Assembly: GCA_017647225.1 (NCBI GenBank)
Contig: JAGCLA010000004.1
Span: forward strand, 1-64,000
Origin: Bacteroidaceae bacterium
GTDB lineage: Bacteria > Bacteroidota > Bacteroidia > Bacteroidales > Bacteroidaceae
Reading direction: 5' to 3'
DNA length: 64,000 nt
A program made the position numbers and the translations under genes. The notes under the pieces are model-generated. The model made no database searches and had not been told where the DNA came from. It saw nothing but the letters and a program-made list of their open reading frames with translations. Positions 54,580 to 63,395 of this stretch are shown piece by piece; positions within the stretch are counted from its first letter, which is position 1, and each line of letters begins with the position of its first letter.

Positions 54580-56103
54580 ATGTCAACAAAAAGAATCAAA
54601 TCGGCACTTGTATCAGTGTTCTACAAAGATGGTCTTGATGAAATTATCAAGATGTTGCACGCAGAAGGTGTTCAGCTCATTTCAACAGGCGGAACACAGC
54701 AGTTTATCGAATCTCTCAACATTCCCTGCACAGCAGTAGAGAGCCTCACCGGTTATCCATCAATTCTCGGTGGCCGTGTAAAGACTTTGCACCCTAAAGT
54801 ATTCGGTGGTATCCTTGGCCGCAGAGAACTCGAAAAGGACCAGCAGCAGATGGCTGAATATGAAATCCCTGAAATCGACCTTGTAATCGTTGACCTCTAC
54901 CCATTCGAGCAAACTGTCGCATCGGGTGCTCCTGAGGCTGACATCATTGAGAAGATTGACATAGGCGGTATCTCTCTTATCCGTGGTGCTGCAAAGAACT
55001 TCAACGATGTTGTTATCGTAGCAAGCAAGGCTCAGTATGCTCCTCTTCACGAGATTCTGAAGAACAATGGTGCGCAGACAACTCTTGAGGAGCGTCGTTT
55101 CTTCGCTCGCGAGGCATTTGCAGTTTCTTCGGCTTACGATTCTGCAATTTTCAACTATTTCGACAAGGAGAGCAACAGCGCGTTCCGTCAGACAAACGAC
55201 ACTCCAATGTCTTTGCGTTACGGCGAGAACCCTCACCAGAAGGGTGCTTTCTATGGAAATTTCAACGATATGCTTGAGCAGATTCACGGTAAGGAGATTT
55301 CTTACAACAACTTGCTCGACATCAATGCTGCCGTAGAACTCATCAACGACTTTGCAGGTGAAACAACATTCGCTATCCTCAAGCACAACAACGCTTGCGG
55401 TTTGGCTTCACGCGCGACATTGGCAGAGGCATGGGATGCAGCTCTTGCAGGTGACCCTGTTTCGGCTTTCGGTGGTGTACTTATCGCAAATGCAAACGTT
55501 GACAAGGCTACAGCAGAGAAGGTAAACGAGATTTTCTTCGAGGTTATCATTGCTCCAAGCTACGATGCTGACGCTCTAGAAGTTTTGAAGCAGAAGAAGA
55601 ACCGCATTATCCTTATACAGAAATCTACAGAAATGCCTGAAAAGACATTCCGTAGCGTACTGAACGGTGTTCTTGTACAGGACCGCGATGCAAAGGTTGA
55701 GACTGTTGCAGACTTGCAGACCGTATCAAAGGTTGCTCCAAAGGCTGAGGAAATTGAGGATATGCTCTTCGCAAACAAAATTGTTAAGCACAGTAAGAGC
55801 AACGCTATTGTTCTCGCAAAGAACAAACAGCTTATCGCAAGCGGTGTAGGACAGACATCACGTGTTGACTCACTACGTCATGCTATTGAAAAAGCCGGTA
55901 ACTTCGGTTTCTCTCTCGAGGGCAGCGTAATGGCAAGTGATGCATTCTTCCCATTCCCCGACTGCGTACAGATTGCGCACGAGGCAGGTGTTACCGCTGT
56001 TGTTCACCCGGGCGGTTCAATCCGTGACAAGGAGTCTGTTGACTACTGCGATGCTAATGGTGTTGCAATGGTCATCACAGGTTTCCGCCACTTTAAACAT
56101 TAA
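54580..56103 (+). CDS. purH: Bifunctional AICAR transformylase/IMP cyclohydrolase PurH
   Basis: Catalyses the last two steps of IMP synthesis. The 507-residue protein has the N-terminal IMP cyclohydrolase domain (about 1-195; STGGTQQFIE, GRVKTLHPKVFGGIL) and the C-terminal transformylase domain (SLRYGENPHQKGAFYG, LKHNNACGLA, SDAFFPFPDCV, HPGGSIRD). ATG 54580 matches the family start; a TTG 33 bp upstream is not used. mreB follows after 23 bp. Confidence 0.97.
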   Translation: MSTKRIKSALVSVFYKDGLDEIIKMLHAEGVQLISTGGTQQFIESLNIPCTAVESLTGYPSILGGRVKTLHPKVFGGILGRRELEKDQQQMAEYEIPEIDLVIVDLYPFEQTVASGAPEADIIEKIDIGGISLIRGAAKNFNDVVIVASKAQYAPLHEILKNNGAQTTLEERRFFAREAFAVSSAYDSAIFNYFDKESNSAFRQTNDTPMSLRYGENPHQKGAFYGNFNDMLEQIHGKEISYNNLLDINAAVELINDFAGETTFAILKHNNACGLASRATLAEAWDAALAGDPVSAFGGVLIANANVDKATAEKVNEIFFEVIIAPSYDADALEVLKQKKNRIILIQKSTEMPEKTFRSVLNGVLVQDRDAKVETVADLQTVSKVAPKAEEIEDMLFANKIVKHSKSNAIVLAKNKQLIASGVGQTSRVDSLRHAIEKAGNFGFSLEGSVMASDAFFPFPDCVQIAHEAGVTAVVHPGGSIRDKESVDYCDANGVAMVITGFRHFKH

Positions 56104-56126
56104 TCTTAAAAAACTCATAATATAGA

Positions 56127-57143
56127 ATGGGACTTTTTTCATTCACACAGGACGTAGCCATCGACCTTGGTACAGCCAACACCATCATATCATACAACGG
56201 TAAAATTGTTGTTGACGAGCCATCGGTCGTAGCTATCGACGGACAGAAAAAGATGATTGCGGTTGGTGAAAAGGCAAAGCAGATGCACGAAAAGACCAAC
56301 CCTAACATACAGACCATACGTCCATTGCGCGACGGCGTTATCGCAGACTTCTATGCCTGCGAGATGATGATGCGCGGACTCATTGACAAGGTAAACATGG
56401 GAAGCAAACTGTTTACTCCATCATTGCGTATGGTTATTGGTGTACCTTACGGCTCTACCGAAGTTGAGTTGCGTGCCGTACGCGACTCAGCCGAACATGC
56501 CGGAGGACGCGATGTTTACCTCATTTACGAGCCTATGGCTTCGGCTTTGGGTATCGGTCTTGACGTACAGGCTCCCGAAGGAAACATGGTTGTAGATATC
56601 GGTGGTGGTTCTACCGAAATTGCCGTAATATCTTTGGGCGGTATTGTATCAAACGGTTCTTTGCGTACAGCGGGTGACGACTTCACAGCCGACATTCAGG
56701 AGTATATGAGCCGTCAGCACAATGTACGTGTCAGCGAGCGTATGGCAGAGCGTATCAAGATTCACGTTGGTTCGGCACTGACCGACCTTGGCGACGAAGC
56801 TCCACAAGACTACATCGTACACGGTCCTAACCGTATAACAGCAATGCCAATAGAGGTGCCTGTATGCTATCAGGAGATTGCACACTGTATCGACAAGTCA
56901 ATCACTAAAATCGAGAACGCCATCATAAGCGCACTTGAACATACACCACCCGAACTATATGCCGACATTGTACACAACGGTATTTACCTTGCCGGAGGTG
57001 GTGCATTGCTCAGAGGTCTTGACAAACGTTTGTCAAACAAGATAAATATCCCATTCCACATAGCGGACAACCCGCTCTACTGCGTGGCAAAGGGTACGGC
57101 ACTCGCTTTGAACGACCTTTCATATCCGTTCTTGATGAGATAA
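56127..57143 (+). CDS. mreB: Rod shape-determining protein MreB
   Basis: A 338-residue actin-like protein that guides the cell-elongation machinery along the inner membrane. It has DLGTANT (13-19, phosphate 1), VDIGGGSTEIAVISLGG (phosphate 2) and the C-terminal LAGGGALLRGLD adenosine motif. The N-terminal MGLFSFTQDV could act as a membrane-contact patch. First of the mreB-mreC-mreD-mrdA-rodA operon. Confidence 0.98.
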   Translation: MGLFSFTQDVAIDLGTANTIISYNGKIVVDEPSVVAIDGQKKMIAVGEKAKQMHEKTNPNIQTIRPLRDGVIADFYACEMMMRGLIDKVNMGSKLFTPSLRMVIGVPYGSTEVELRAVRDSAEHAGGRDVYLIYEPMASALGIGLDVQAPEGNMVVDIGGGSTEIAVISLGGIVSNGSLRTAGDDFTADIQEYMSRQHNVRVSERMAERIKIHVGSALTDLGDEAPQDYIVHGPNRITAMPIEVPVCYQEIAHCIDKSITKIENAIISALEHTPPELYADIVHNGIYLAGGGALLRGLDKRLSNKINIPFHIADNPLYCVAKGTALALNDLSYPFLMR

Positions 57144-57154
57144 AGAATAAAACC

Positions 57155-58003
57155 GTGCAAACGATACTGAATTTTCTTATAAAGCACAATCACTGGTTCC
57201 TTTTCACATTGCTGGAGGGAATCAGTTTTGTGCTTATTATCAGTTTCAACAACTACCAAAATGCCGTTGTATTCACTTCGGCAAATAAGGTTGCGGGCAA
57301 CATCTATTCTGCTATAACCGATGTTGACAGCTACTTCAGCCTGAAGAGTGACAACGAAACACTCAAAGAGCATAACCGCACATTGCTTGAAGAGCTGGAA
57401 CAGACACGCAACGAGTTGCAGACACTAAAAGAAAATTCACAGCTTGCAGTACACCCGTTCACCCAAAACAGGAACGACGGTTTCTTCTACAAGAGCGCGA
57501 CAGTGGTGAACAACTCACTGAACAGAGTCGAGAACTACATAACCATCGATAAAGGAACAAACGACGGAGTAAAATCCGAGATGGGTGTATTCAACGAGAA
57601 GGGCGTAGTAGGTATTGTTTACCAGTCGTCGGCAAACTATTCAATAGTCATTCCTCTATTGAACAGCAAGAGCAAAATCAACTGCAAAGTAAAAGGCAGC
57701 AACAGCTTCTGTGCATTACAGTGGGACGGCAGCGACACACGCCATTCATATCTTGTCGATTTACCGCAATATGCAGTTTTCGACAAAGGCGACACAGTAA
57801 CCACAAGCGGTTTTTCTTCTATATTCCCGGCAGACCTACCGGTAGGAAAAATCTGTAATATAGAGGACTCGGAAGATGGTTTGTTCTACCGCGCCAAAGT
57901 AGAACTGTTTGTCGATTTCTCTGCAATCAACAACGTATTCATAGTTGGAAACGACGGCAAGGCAGAACAGGCACGACTTGAAAAAGAGATACACAAAAAA
58001 TGA
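57155..58003 (+). CDS. mreC: Rod shape-determining protein MreC
   Basis: A 282-residue protein with one N-terminal membrane helix (about 13-30), a coiled coil (about 60-95, NETLKEHNRTLLEELEQTRN) and the periplasmic double beta-barrel domain (about 105-275; VNNSLNRVENYITIDKGTNDGV, GVVGIVYQ). It scaffolds the elongasome. The start is GTG at 57155, 11 bp after mreB. The stop overlaps mreD by ATGA. Confidence 0.93.
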   Translation: MQTILNFLIKHNHWFLFTLLEGISFVLIISFNNYQNAVVFTSANKVAGNIYSAITDVDSYFSLKSDNETLKEHNRTLLEELEQTRNELQTLKENSQLAVHPFTQNRNDGFFYKSATVVNNSLNRVENYITIDKGTNDGVKSEMGVFNEKGVVGIVYQSSANYSIVIPLLNSKSKINCKVKGSNSFCALQWDGSDTRHSYLVDLPQYAVFDKGDTVTTSGFSSIFPADLPVGKICNIEDSEDGLFYRAKVELFVDFSAINNVFIVGNDGKAEQARLEKEIHKK

Positions 58004-58503
58004 CAAGGGATACACTAATAAGACTGCGCAACTTTGTACTATTGCTGATTGTACAAGCTCTTATCTTCAGCCGAATACACCTGTTCGGCTATGCGACAGC
58101 ATGTGTATTCATCGTATTCATAATAAAATTGCCGCGCCACACCACAAAGAACGAAGTCCTTATATGGAGTTTCCTTTTCGGCTTGGGTGTTGACATATTC
58201 TGCAACACCCCGGGACTCAACGCCGCAGCGACAACACTGCTTGGACTTGTACGTAATCCGCTTCTTGCAGCCTTTACACAGAAAGGCATGCCCGATGACT
58301 TTATTCCCGGAGTAAAGAGCCTGACATGGAGCCGTTATTTGGTATATTCGTTGCTGTGCACATCGATATATTTCACAGCCCTTTTTACTCTTGAACTATT
58401 TACAGTGGCCAATCCTCTGACACTTTTGGCAAGCATAACGGCAAGTACCATACTCACAACGCTGTTTACCATTGTAATCGAATTTTTCTCCGGCAATCGA
58501 TAA
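58000..58503 (+). CDS. mreD: Rod shape-determining protein MreD
   Basis: A 167-residue inner-membrane protein with about five membrane segments. Sequence similarity to E. coli MreD is low, as usual for the family, but hydrophobicity, size and position between mreC and mrdA settle the identity. SFLFGLGVDIFCNTPGLNAAAT is the best conserved part. It is coupled to mreC by an ATGA overlap and followed by mrdA after 1 bp. Confidence 0.9.
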   Translation: MTRDTLIRLRNFVLLLIVQALIFSRIHLFGYATACVFIVFIIKLPRHTTKNEVLIWSFLFGLGVDIFCNTPGLNAAATTLLGLVRNPLLAAFTQKGMPDDFIPGVKSLTWSRYLVYSLLCTSIYFTALFTLELFTVANPLTLLASITASTILTTLFTIVIEFFSGNR

Positions 58504-58504
58504 A

Positions 58505-60349
58505 ATGAAAGATTACAGCTATGACAAACGGAAATATATACTTTCGGGGGTTGTAATCCTCGTACTTGTCACATATATACTCCGCATATACAATCTTCAG
58601 ATAAACAGCGACGACTACAAGACCAAGGCAGACAGTAATGCCTTTTACAAAAAGACATTATACCCTGCACGCGGACTCATGTACGACCGCAACGGCAAAC
58701 TTGTTGTATATAACCAACCCTCATACGACATCACATTCGTTCCACGCGAAATAAAAGATGTTGACACTCTTGAACTGTGCAAAGCCCTTGACATCACCAT
58801 AGAGGAGTTCAACGACAGAATGGCAAGAGTAAAGAACAAGCGCATAAATCCCGGATACTCCACTTATACCGAGCAGGAATTCATGCCTCTGCTCACAGGA
58901 GAGGAGTTTGCACGCTTTCAGGAAAAGATGTTCCGTTTCCCCGGTTTTTACGTAAGGAAACGCTCGATAAGACAATATAATTCAACAGCAGCAGGCGTGT
59001 TGATGGGCGACATTGGAGAGGTTTCACAAAGAACAATAGACAGAGATCCATATTACCGCAGAGGCGATTACATTGGCCAACAAGGTATTGAAGCCTCATA
59101 CGAAGATGTCCTACGCGGCAAGAAAGGAACAGAGGTACTCCTACGCGATGCAAGAGGACGCATACAAGGGAAATACCAGGGTGGCAAGTTCGATACCCTT
59201 GCCGTAAAAGGTAAAAACATCACATTAAGCCTTGACATCGAACTACAGGAATTGGGCGAACGCCTCATGCAGAACAAAATTGGAAGCATCGTTGCCATTG
59301 AGCCATCGACAGGCGAGATATTGTGTATGGTGTCAGCTCCGTCATACGACCCTTCGTTGCTTGCCGGACGATGGAGAGGCAAGAACCACCAGACCTTGGC
59401 GACAGACAAGAGCAAACCCTTGCTTAACCGCGCCATAATGGGTACATACCCTCCCGGTTCAACATTCAAGACATCGCAGGCAGCAGTATTCTTGCAGGAA
59501 GGCATTGTAAATCCAAGAACAAGTTTCCCTTGTTCCGGCGGTTTTGTATTCAACAATTTCCGTTTGGGTTGCCACGCCCACTCCTCGCCCATATCGCTTG
59601 CTCCGGCAATGGCCACATCTTGCAACGCATACTTCTGTTGGGGATTGCACAGAATGTTCTCTTCGGAAAAATATAGCGGCACAAAAGAGGCCATGAACCG
59701 TTGGCGCGACTATATGGTATCAATGGGCTTTGGCTATAAATTGGGCATAGACCTTCCCGGCGAGGTACGAGGAATGATACCTAATGCCGAATACTACACA
59801 CGCCACTATGGAAACTACTGGCGTGCGGTTACAGTCATAAGCATATCGATAGGCCAAGGCGAAGTGGCACTTACCCCATTGCAGATAGCCAACCTTGGTG
59901 CGACAATAGCAAACAGAGGAACATACATAACTCCACACATTGTAAAAGAGATTGAGAACGACACCATACGTTCCGAATACAAGACTCCCAAATCGACTAT
60001 GGTCAGTCCAGAGATATACGAAGAGATTATCAAAGGTATGCGCCTTGCAGTCACAGACGGAACATGTCATGCTGCCAACATACCGGGACTTGACGTCTGT
60101 GGCAAGACAGGTACAGCGCAGAACAAAGGCAAAGACCATTCAGCCTTCTTGGGGTTTGCGCCAAGGAATAACCCGAAGATCGCCATTGCCGTATATGTCG
60201 AGAATGGCGGATTTGGAGCAGAATACGGTGTACCCATCGGTGCATTGATGATGGAGAAATACATTAATGGCACCCTCTCCGAGGCAAGCGAGGAGAAGGC
60301 CAAATACATTCAAAACAGGTCAATCAACTATGGAAACGAGGAGAGATAA
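58505..60349 (+). CDS. mrdA: Penicillin-binding protein 2
   Basis: The elongation-specific peptidoglycan transpeptidase. The 614-residue protein has an N-terminal membrane helix (about 12-28), the PBP dimerisation domain (ARGLMYDRNGKLV at 55-67) and the transpeptidase domain with SxxK S319-K322 (PGSTFK), SxN at S372-N374 and KTGT at 534-537. It works with the RodA glycosyltransferase encoded next. Confidence 0.97.
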   Translation: MKDYSYDKRKYILSGVVILVLVTYILRIYNLQINSDDYKTKADSNAFYKKTLYPARGLMYDRNGKLVVYNQPSYDITFVPREIKDVDTLELCKALDITIEEFNDRMARVKNKRINPGYSTYTEQEFMPLLTGEEFARFQEKMFRFPGFYVRKRSIRQYNSTAAGVLMGDIGEVSQRTIDRDPYYRRGDYIGQQGIEASYEDVLRGKKGTEVLLRDARGRIQGKYQGGKFDTLAVKGKNITLSLDIELQELGERLMQNKIGSIVAIEPSTGEILCMVSAPSYDPSLLAGRWRGKNHQTLATDKSKPLLNRAIMGTYPPGSTFKTSQAAVFLQEGIVNPRTSFPCSGGFVFNNFRLGCHAHSSPISLAPAMATSCNAYFCWGLHRMFSSEKYSGTKEAMNRWRDYMVSMGFGYKLGIDLPGEVRGMIPNAEYYTRHYGNYWRAVTVISISIGQGEVALTPLQIANLGATIANRGTYITPHIVKEIENDTIRSEYKTPKSTMVSPEIYEEIIKGMRLAVTDGTCHAANIPGLDVCGKTGTAQNKGKDHSAFLGFAPRNNPKIAIAVYVENGGFGAEYGVPIGALMMEKYINGTLSEASEEKAKYIQNRSINYGNEER

Positions 60350-60353
60350 CATA

Positions 60354-61799
60354 ATGGGGAAAATTGATTGGCTGACAATCATACTGTTCCTTGCTCTTGC
60401 CACAATGGGTTGGTTAGCCATTTGCGGAGCAAGCCACAGCTACATAGAAAGCAGTTTCCTTGAGTTCTTCAAGCCCGACGAGAGAAGTGGAAAGCAGGCT
60501 ATATGGATAGGTATTTCGCTTATCTTCGGTATATTCTTGCTGTGCATAAAGAAACACACCTACCGCAATCTTTCAGGGATAATATATATAGCGTCAATAG
60601 CTATCGGTATCCTGACCATATTCATTGCAAAGGATATCAAAGGTTCACATTCATGGATTTCAATAGGCTCATTCAGCATACAGCCTGCCGAATTTATGAA
60701 ATTTGCCACGACACTGATGCTTGCCTCATATATAGGACGCAGGGAATTCAATATAAGGAACAGCAACGACATAGCCCGTTGTGTCGCAATAATAATGTTG
60801 CCAATGATTGTCATTGTGGCACAGAACGAGACAGGAAGTGCGCTTGTATATCTCTCCTTGTTCATAGTCCTATACCGCGAAGGTATGACAGGCATATTCC
60901 TGCTTATGGCAATAAGTGCCGTTTTCTATTTTGTCGTAGGAATAAAGTTCGACCAGACAATGTTCGAGAGCCTACCCGTGGCTATAGGACCGTATGCCGT
61001 TAAAGTACTTATCCAGGTATTTTCAATAGCCATGACAAAGTTCTGGTGCAAGAGTGACAGGACATTCCTTGTCTTGGCCATAACAAACATTGCAGGCACA
61101 TTGTTTTCGTATTGGATAGCAATATATCTTATTGAATTCAATATAATGATAATCCAATACCTACTTTTACTTTTCAATGCGGTATATCTGCTGTTGAGAA
61201 TAAGGCTTAACAAGGAGAAGAGGAATCTGTGGATTGCATTGTATATTCTTGGAGCAGTAATGTTCTACAACTCGTGTGAATACGTAATGCACAATGTCCT
61301 TGAGCCTCATCAGAAAGTGCGCATAGAGGTTCTTTTGGGACTAAAGGAGGATTTGTCGGGTGCTGGTTACAATGTACACCAATCGAAAATTGCCATTGGC
61401 TCAGGAGGATTGACCGGTAAAGGATTCCTCAACGGCACACAGACCAAATTGAAATATGTTCCCGAGCAGGATACCGATTTTATATTCTGTACCATTGGCG
61501 AGGAGCAAGGCTTTGTCGGCTCGGCATTCGTGCTTACCTTCTTTGTGATATTCATCTTACGCCTTATAACACTTGCCGAAAGGCAGAACGACATGTTTGG
61601 ACGAGCTTATGGCTATGCCCTTGCATCGATATTCTTTTTCCATTTTGCCATAAACATAGGCATGGTGATAGGCTTTGTCCCTGTCATTGGAATACCATTG
61701 CCGTTCTTCAGTTACGGCGGTTCGTCGTTCTTGGGATTCTCCATTCTGCTGTTCACGTTCCTGCGAATAGACGCAGACCGCGAGGTAACAAGACATTAA
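60354..61799 (+). CDS. rodA: Peptidoglycan glycosyltransferase RodA
   Basis: A 481-residue SEDS-family protein that polymerises lipid II during elongation. It has about ten membrane segments, GSHSWISIGSFSIQPAEFMK in the conserved loop and FVPVIGIPLPFFSYGGSSFLG near the C-terminus. ATG 60354 lies 4 bp after the mrdA stop and is preceded by GAGGAGA; an ATG at 60330 inside mrdA would add eight residues. A stretch of about 100 residues around 215-320 (extra helices) is longer than in E. coli. The stop codon overlaps the convergent gldH stop. Confidence 0.95.
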   Translation: MGKIDWLTIILFLALATMGWLAICGASHSYIESSFLEFFKPDERSGKQAIWIGISLIFGIFLLCIKKHTYRNLSGIIYIASIAIGILTIFIAKDIKGSHSWISIGSFSIQPAEFMKFATTLMLASYIGRREFNIRNSNDIARCVAIIMLPMIVIVAQNETGSALVYLSLFIVLYREGMTGIFLLMAISAVFYFVVGIKFDQTMFESLPVAIGPYAVKVLIQVFSIAMTKFWCKSDRTFLVLAITNIAGTLFSYWIAIYLIEFNIMIIQYLLLLFNAVYLLLRIRLNKEKRNLWIALYILGAVMFYNSCEYVMHNVLEPHQKVRIEVLLGLKEDLSGAGYNVHQSKIAIGSGGLTGKGFLNGTQTKLKYVPEQDTDFIFCTIGEEQGFVGSAFVLTFFVIFILRLITLAERQNDMFGRAYGYALASIFFFHFAINIGMVIGFVPVIGIPLPFFSYGGSSFLGFSILLFTFLRIDADREVTRH

Positions 61800-62281
61800 C
61801 GTAATGTGGTAAGCCGCACACCTACGTCGGCAACCCCTTCCAAGGTATCATCGGGCATTATGTGCGAAAGGCGAATGACGAGAGTATCGACAGGCAGTTT
61901 CAATACCCCGAACTCACTTTTCTGCTGATAGAGCATGCCTGCGGTTGCTCCTGTACGACGCCCATTGTCATTATATATCACAAGCGGAATTGTATCAACC
62001 GATAACAGACTGTCACGCATATTCAGGAACTCTGCACGAACAACAAGATTCTTATAAAGATAGTTTGCTGTTGTGCGTGCCTCAACATAGAAACCACAAG
62101 CACCAGAGTTTATATAACTGCCGTCATATATATACTCAAGCTGATTTCCACGTTGCCAGCCACCATCGACAGAACGGAACGAGTGAAACAACGTTCCGTC
62201 GCACGAACACAGCACAAGGAGCAACAACAGAAAGCTACTCGCTCTTTGGAGGATTGTTCTTGCCTTTCTCACGTCTGTCAT
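61796..62281 (-). CDS. gldH: Gliding-type lipoprotein GldH
   Basis: A 161-residue lipoprotein with a hydrophobic signal and lipobox near LVLCSC (C27, or C25). It matches the GldH family by size, by its beta-rich sequence (EYIYDGSYINSGACGFYVEA ... IPLVIYNDNGRRTGATAG), by the end LEGVADVGVRLTTLR, and by its place after ricT. GldH is needed for gliding in Flavobacterium; in non-gliding Bacteroidales it is retained with an unclear role. ATG 62281 is inside the 3' end of ricT (47-bp overlap); a longer frame reaching 62437 is not preferred. Confidence 0.8.
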   Translation of the reverse strand: MTDVRKARTILQRASSFLLLLLVLCSCDGTLFHSFRSVDGGWQRGNQLEYIYDGSYINSGACGFYVEARTTANYLYKNLVVRAEFLNMRDSLLSVDTIPLVIYNDNGRRTGATAGMLYQQKSEFGVLKLPVDTLVIRLSHIMPDDTLEGVADVGVRLTTLR

Positions 62282-63395
62282 TACCTCTTCTTTGGTCGGG
62301 ACGACCGCCTTTACGACGTTTCTTGCCACTACGCTGCATATTGTCGAAGCGGTTGATATTCTCCTGCTCAAGCAAATCGACAGAACGTTTGACCTCACGC
62401 TCGCCGTCGGCCTGAAGAGATTCGGGGCGTTCGCCACGCTTGTTCATCTCTATAATTGCAAATGCACGACGTCCGCTTATTGTAACAAGATTTGCAGGAA
62501 TATGCTTGTCGGTAGAATATGTTATCTCTCCGCGCATGATATCGCACTTGAAGAAATAGTATGTTCCGTCCTGTGTTTCAAGCTCAATGTCACGATTAGG
62601 AAGAGCGCGAGAAGCCTCGACATATGCATCAACCTCATAGTTCAGGCAACATTTAAGCTTTGCACATTGGCCCGCAAGCTTTTGAGGATTGAGCGAGATA
62701 TCCTGAAAACGCGCAGCGGATGTCGATACAGATACAAAGTTTGTAGTGAAGGTTGCACAGCAGAGTTCACGTCCGCATGGGCCTATACCGCCAATACGTC
62801 CAGCCTCCTGTCTTGCACCAATCTGTTTCATCTCGATTTTTATCTTGAACACGTCGGCAAGCACCTTGATAAGCTGACGGAAATCGACACGATTGTCGGC
62901 TATATAATAGAAGATTGCCTTTTGTCCGTCGCCCTGATACTCCACATCACCAATTTTCATATCAAGCTCAAGGTCCTTTGCTATCTGTCGCGAACGTATC
63001 ATGGTATCATGTTCGCGCGCCTTCGCTTCGGCATATTTTTCCATATCTACAGGACGGGCCTTGCGATATATGCGCTTAAACTCGCTCTCTGGTGTAAGAC
63101 GTGTCTTTTTCAGTTGCAACAAGACAAGACGGCCGGTCATTGTAACAACACCTATATCGTGTCCCGGAGTAGCCTCAACAGCCACTATATCACCTTTCTG
63201 CAATGGGATATTGTTACTGTTCTTGTAATATCCCTTATGGGTATTCTTGAACTGCACCTCAACAATATCGGTATAGTTTTCATTTTCGGGCACACCGGCA
63301 AGCCAGTCGAAAGTATTCAGAGGGGCATCCATTCTGCCACATCCTTTGCAGCATATTCCGGCGCAACCGTTATTTTCCTTATATTTTTTATCCAT
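62235..63395 (-). CDS. ricT: PSP1-domain regulator RicT
   Basis: A 386-residue cytoplasmic protein with a PSP1 domain (about 130-260). Conserved cysteines CGRELCC and CAKLKCCLNYE fit the Fe-S-binding YaaT/RicT family, which in Bacillus promotes RNA processing with RicA and RicF. An N-terminal cysteine cluster (CAGICCKGCGR, 11-21) is also present. The C-terminal 60 residues are basic and rich in Arg, Lys and Gly, probably disordered and RNA-binding. The start overlaps the holB stop (TAATG). Confidence 0.9.
   Translation of the reverse strand: MDKKYKENNGCAGICCKGCGRMDAPLNTFDWLAGVPENENYTDIVEVQFKNTHKGYYKNSNNIPLQKGDIVAVEATPGHDIGVVTMTGRLVLLQLKKTRLTPESEFKRIYRKARPVDMEKYAEAKAREHDTMIRSRQIAKDLELDMKIGDVEYQGDGQKAIFYYIADNRVDFRQLIKVLADVFKIKIEMKQIGARQEAGRIGGIGPCGRELCCATFTTNFVSVSTSAARFQDISLNPQKLAGQCAKLKCCLNYEVDAYVEASRALPNRDIELETQDGTYYFFKCDIMRGEITYSTDKHIPANLVTISGRRAFAIIEMNKRGERPESLQADGEREVKRSVDLLEQENINRFDNMQRSGKKRRKGGRPDQRRGNDRREKGKNNPPKSE

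Noticed and set aside
54760..55386. 208-codon minus-strand frame inside purH
   Set aside because: Lies wholly within the conserved purH gene and shows no domain or plausible start context.
58893..60245. Minus-strand and alternative-frame ORFs within mrdA
   Set aside because: All lie within an intact PBP2 with every catalytic motif present.
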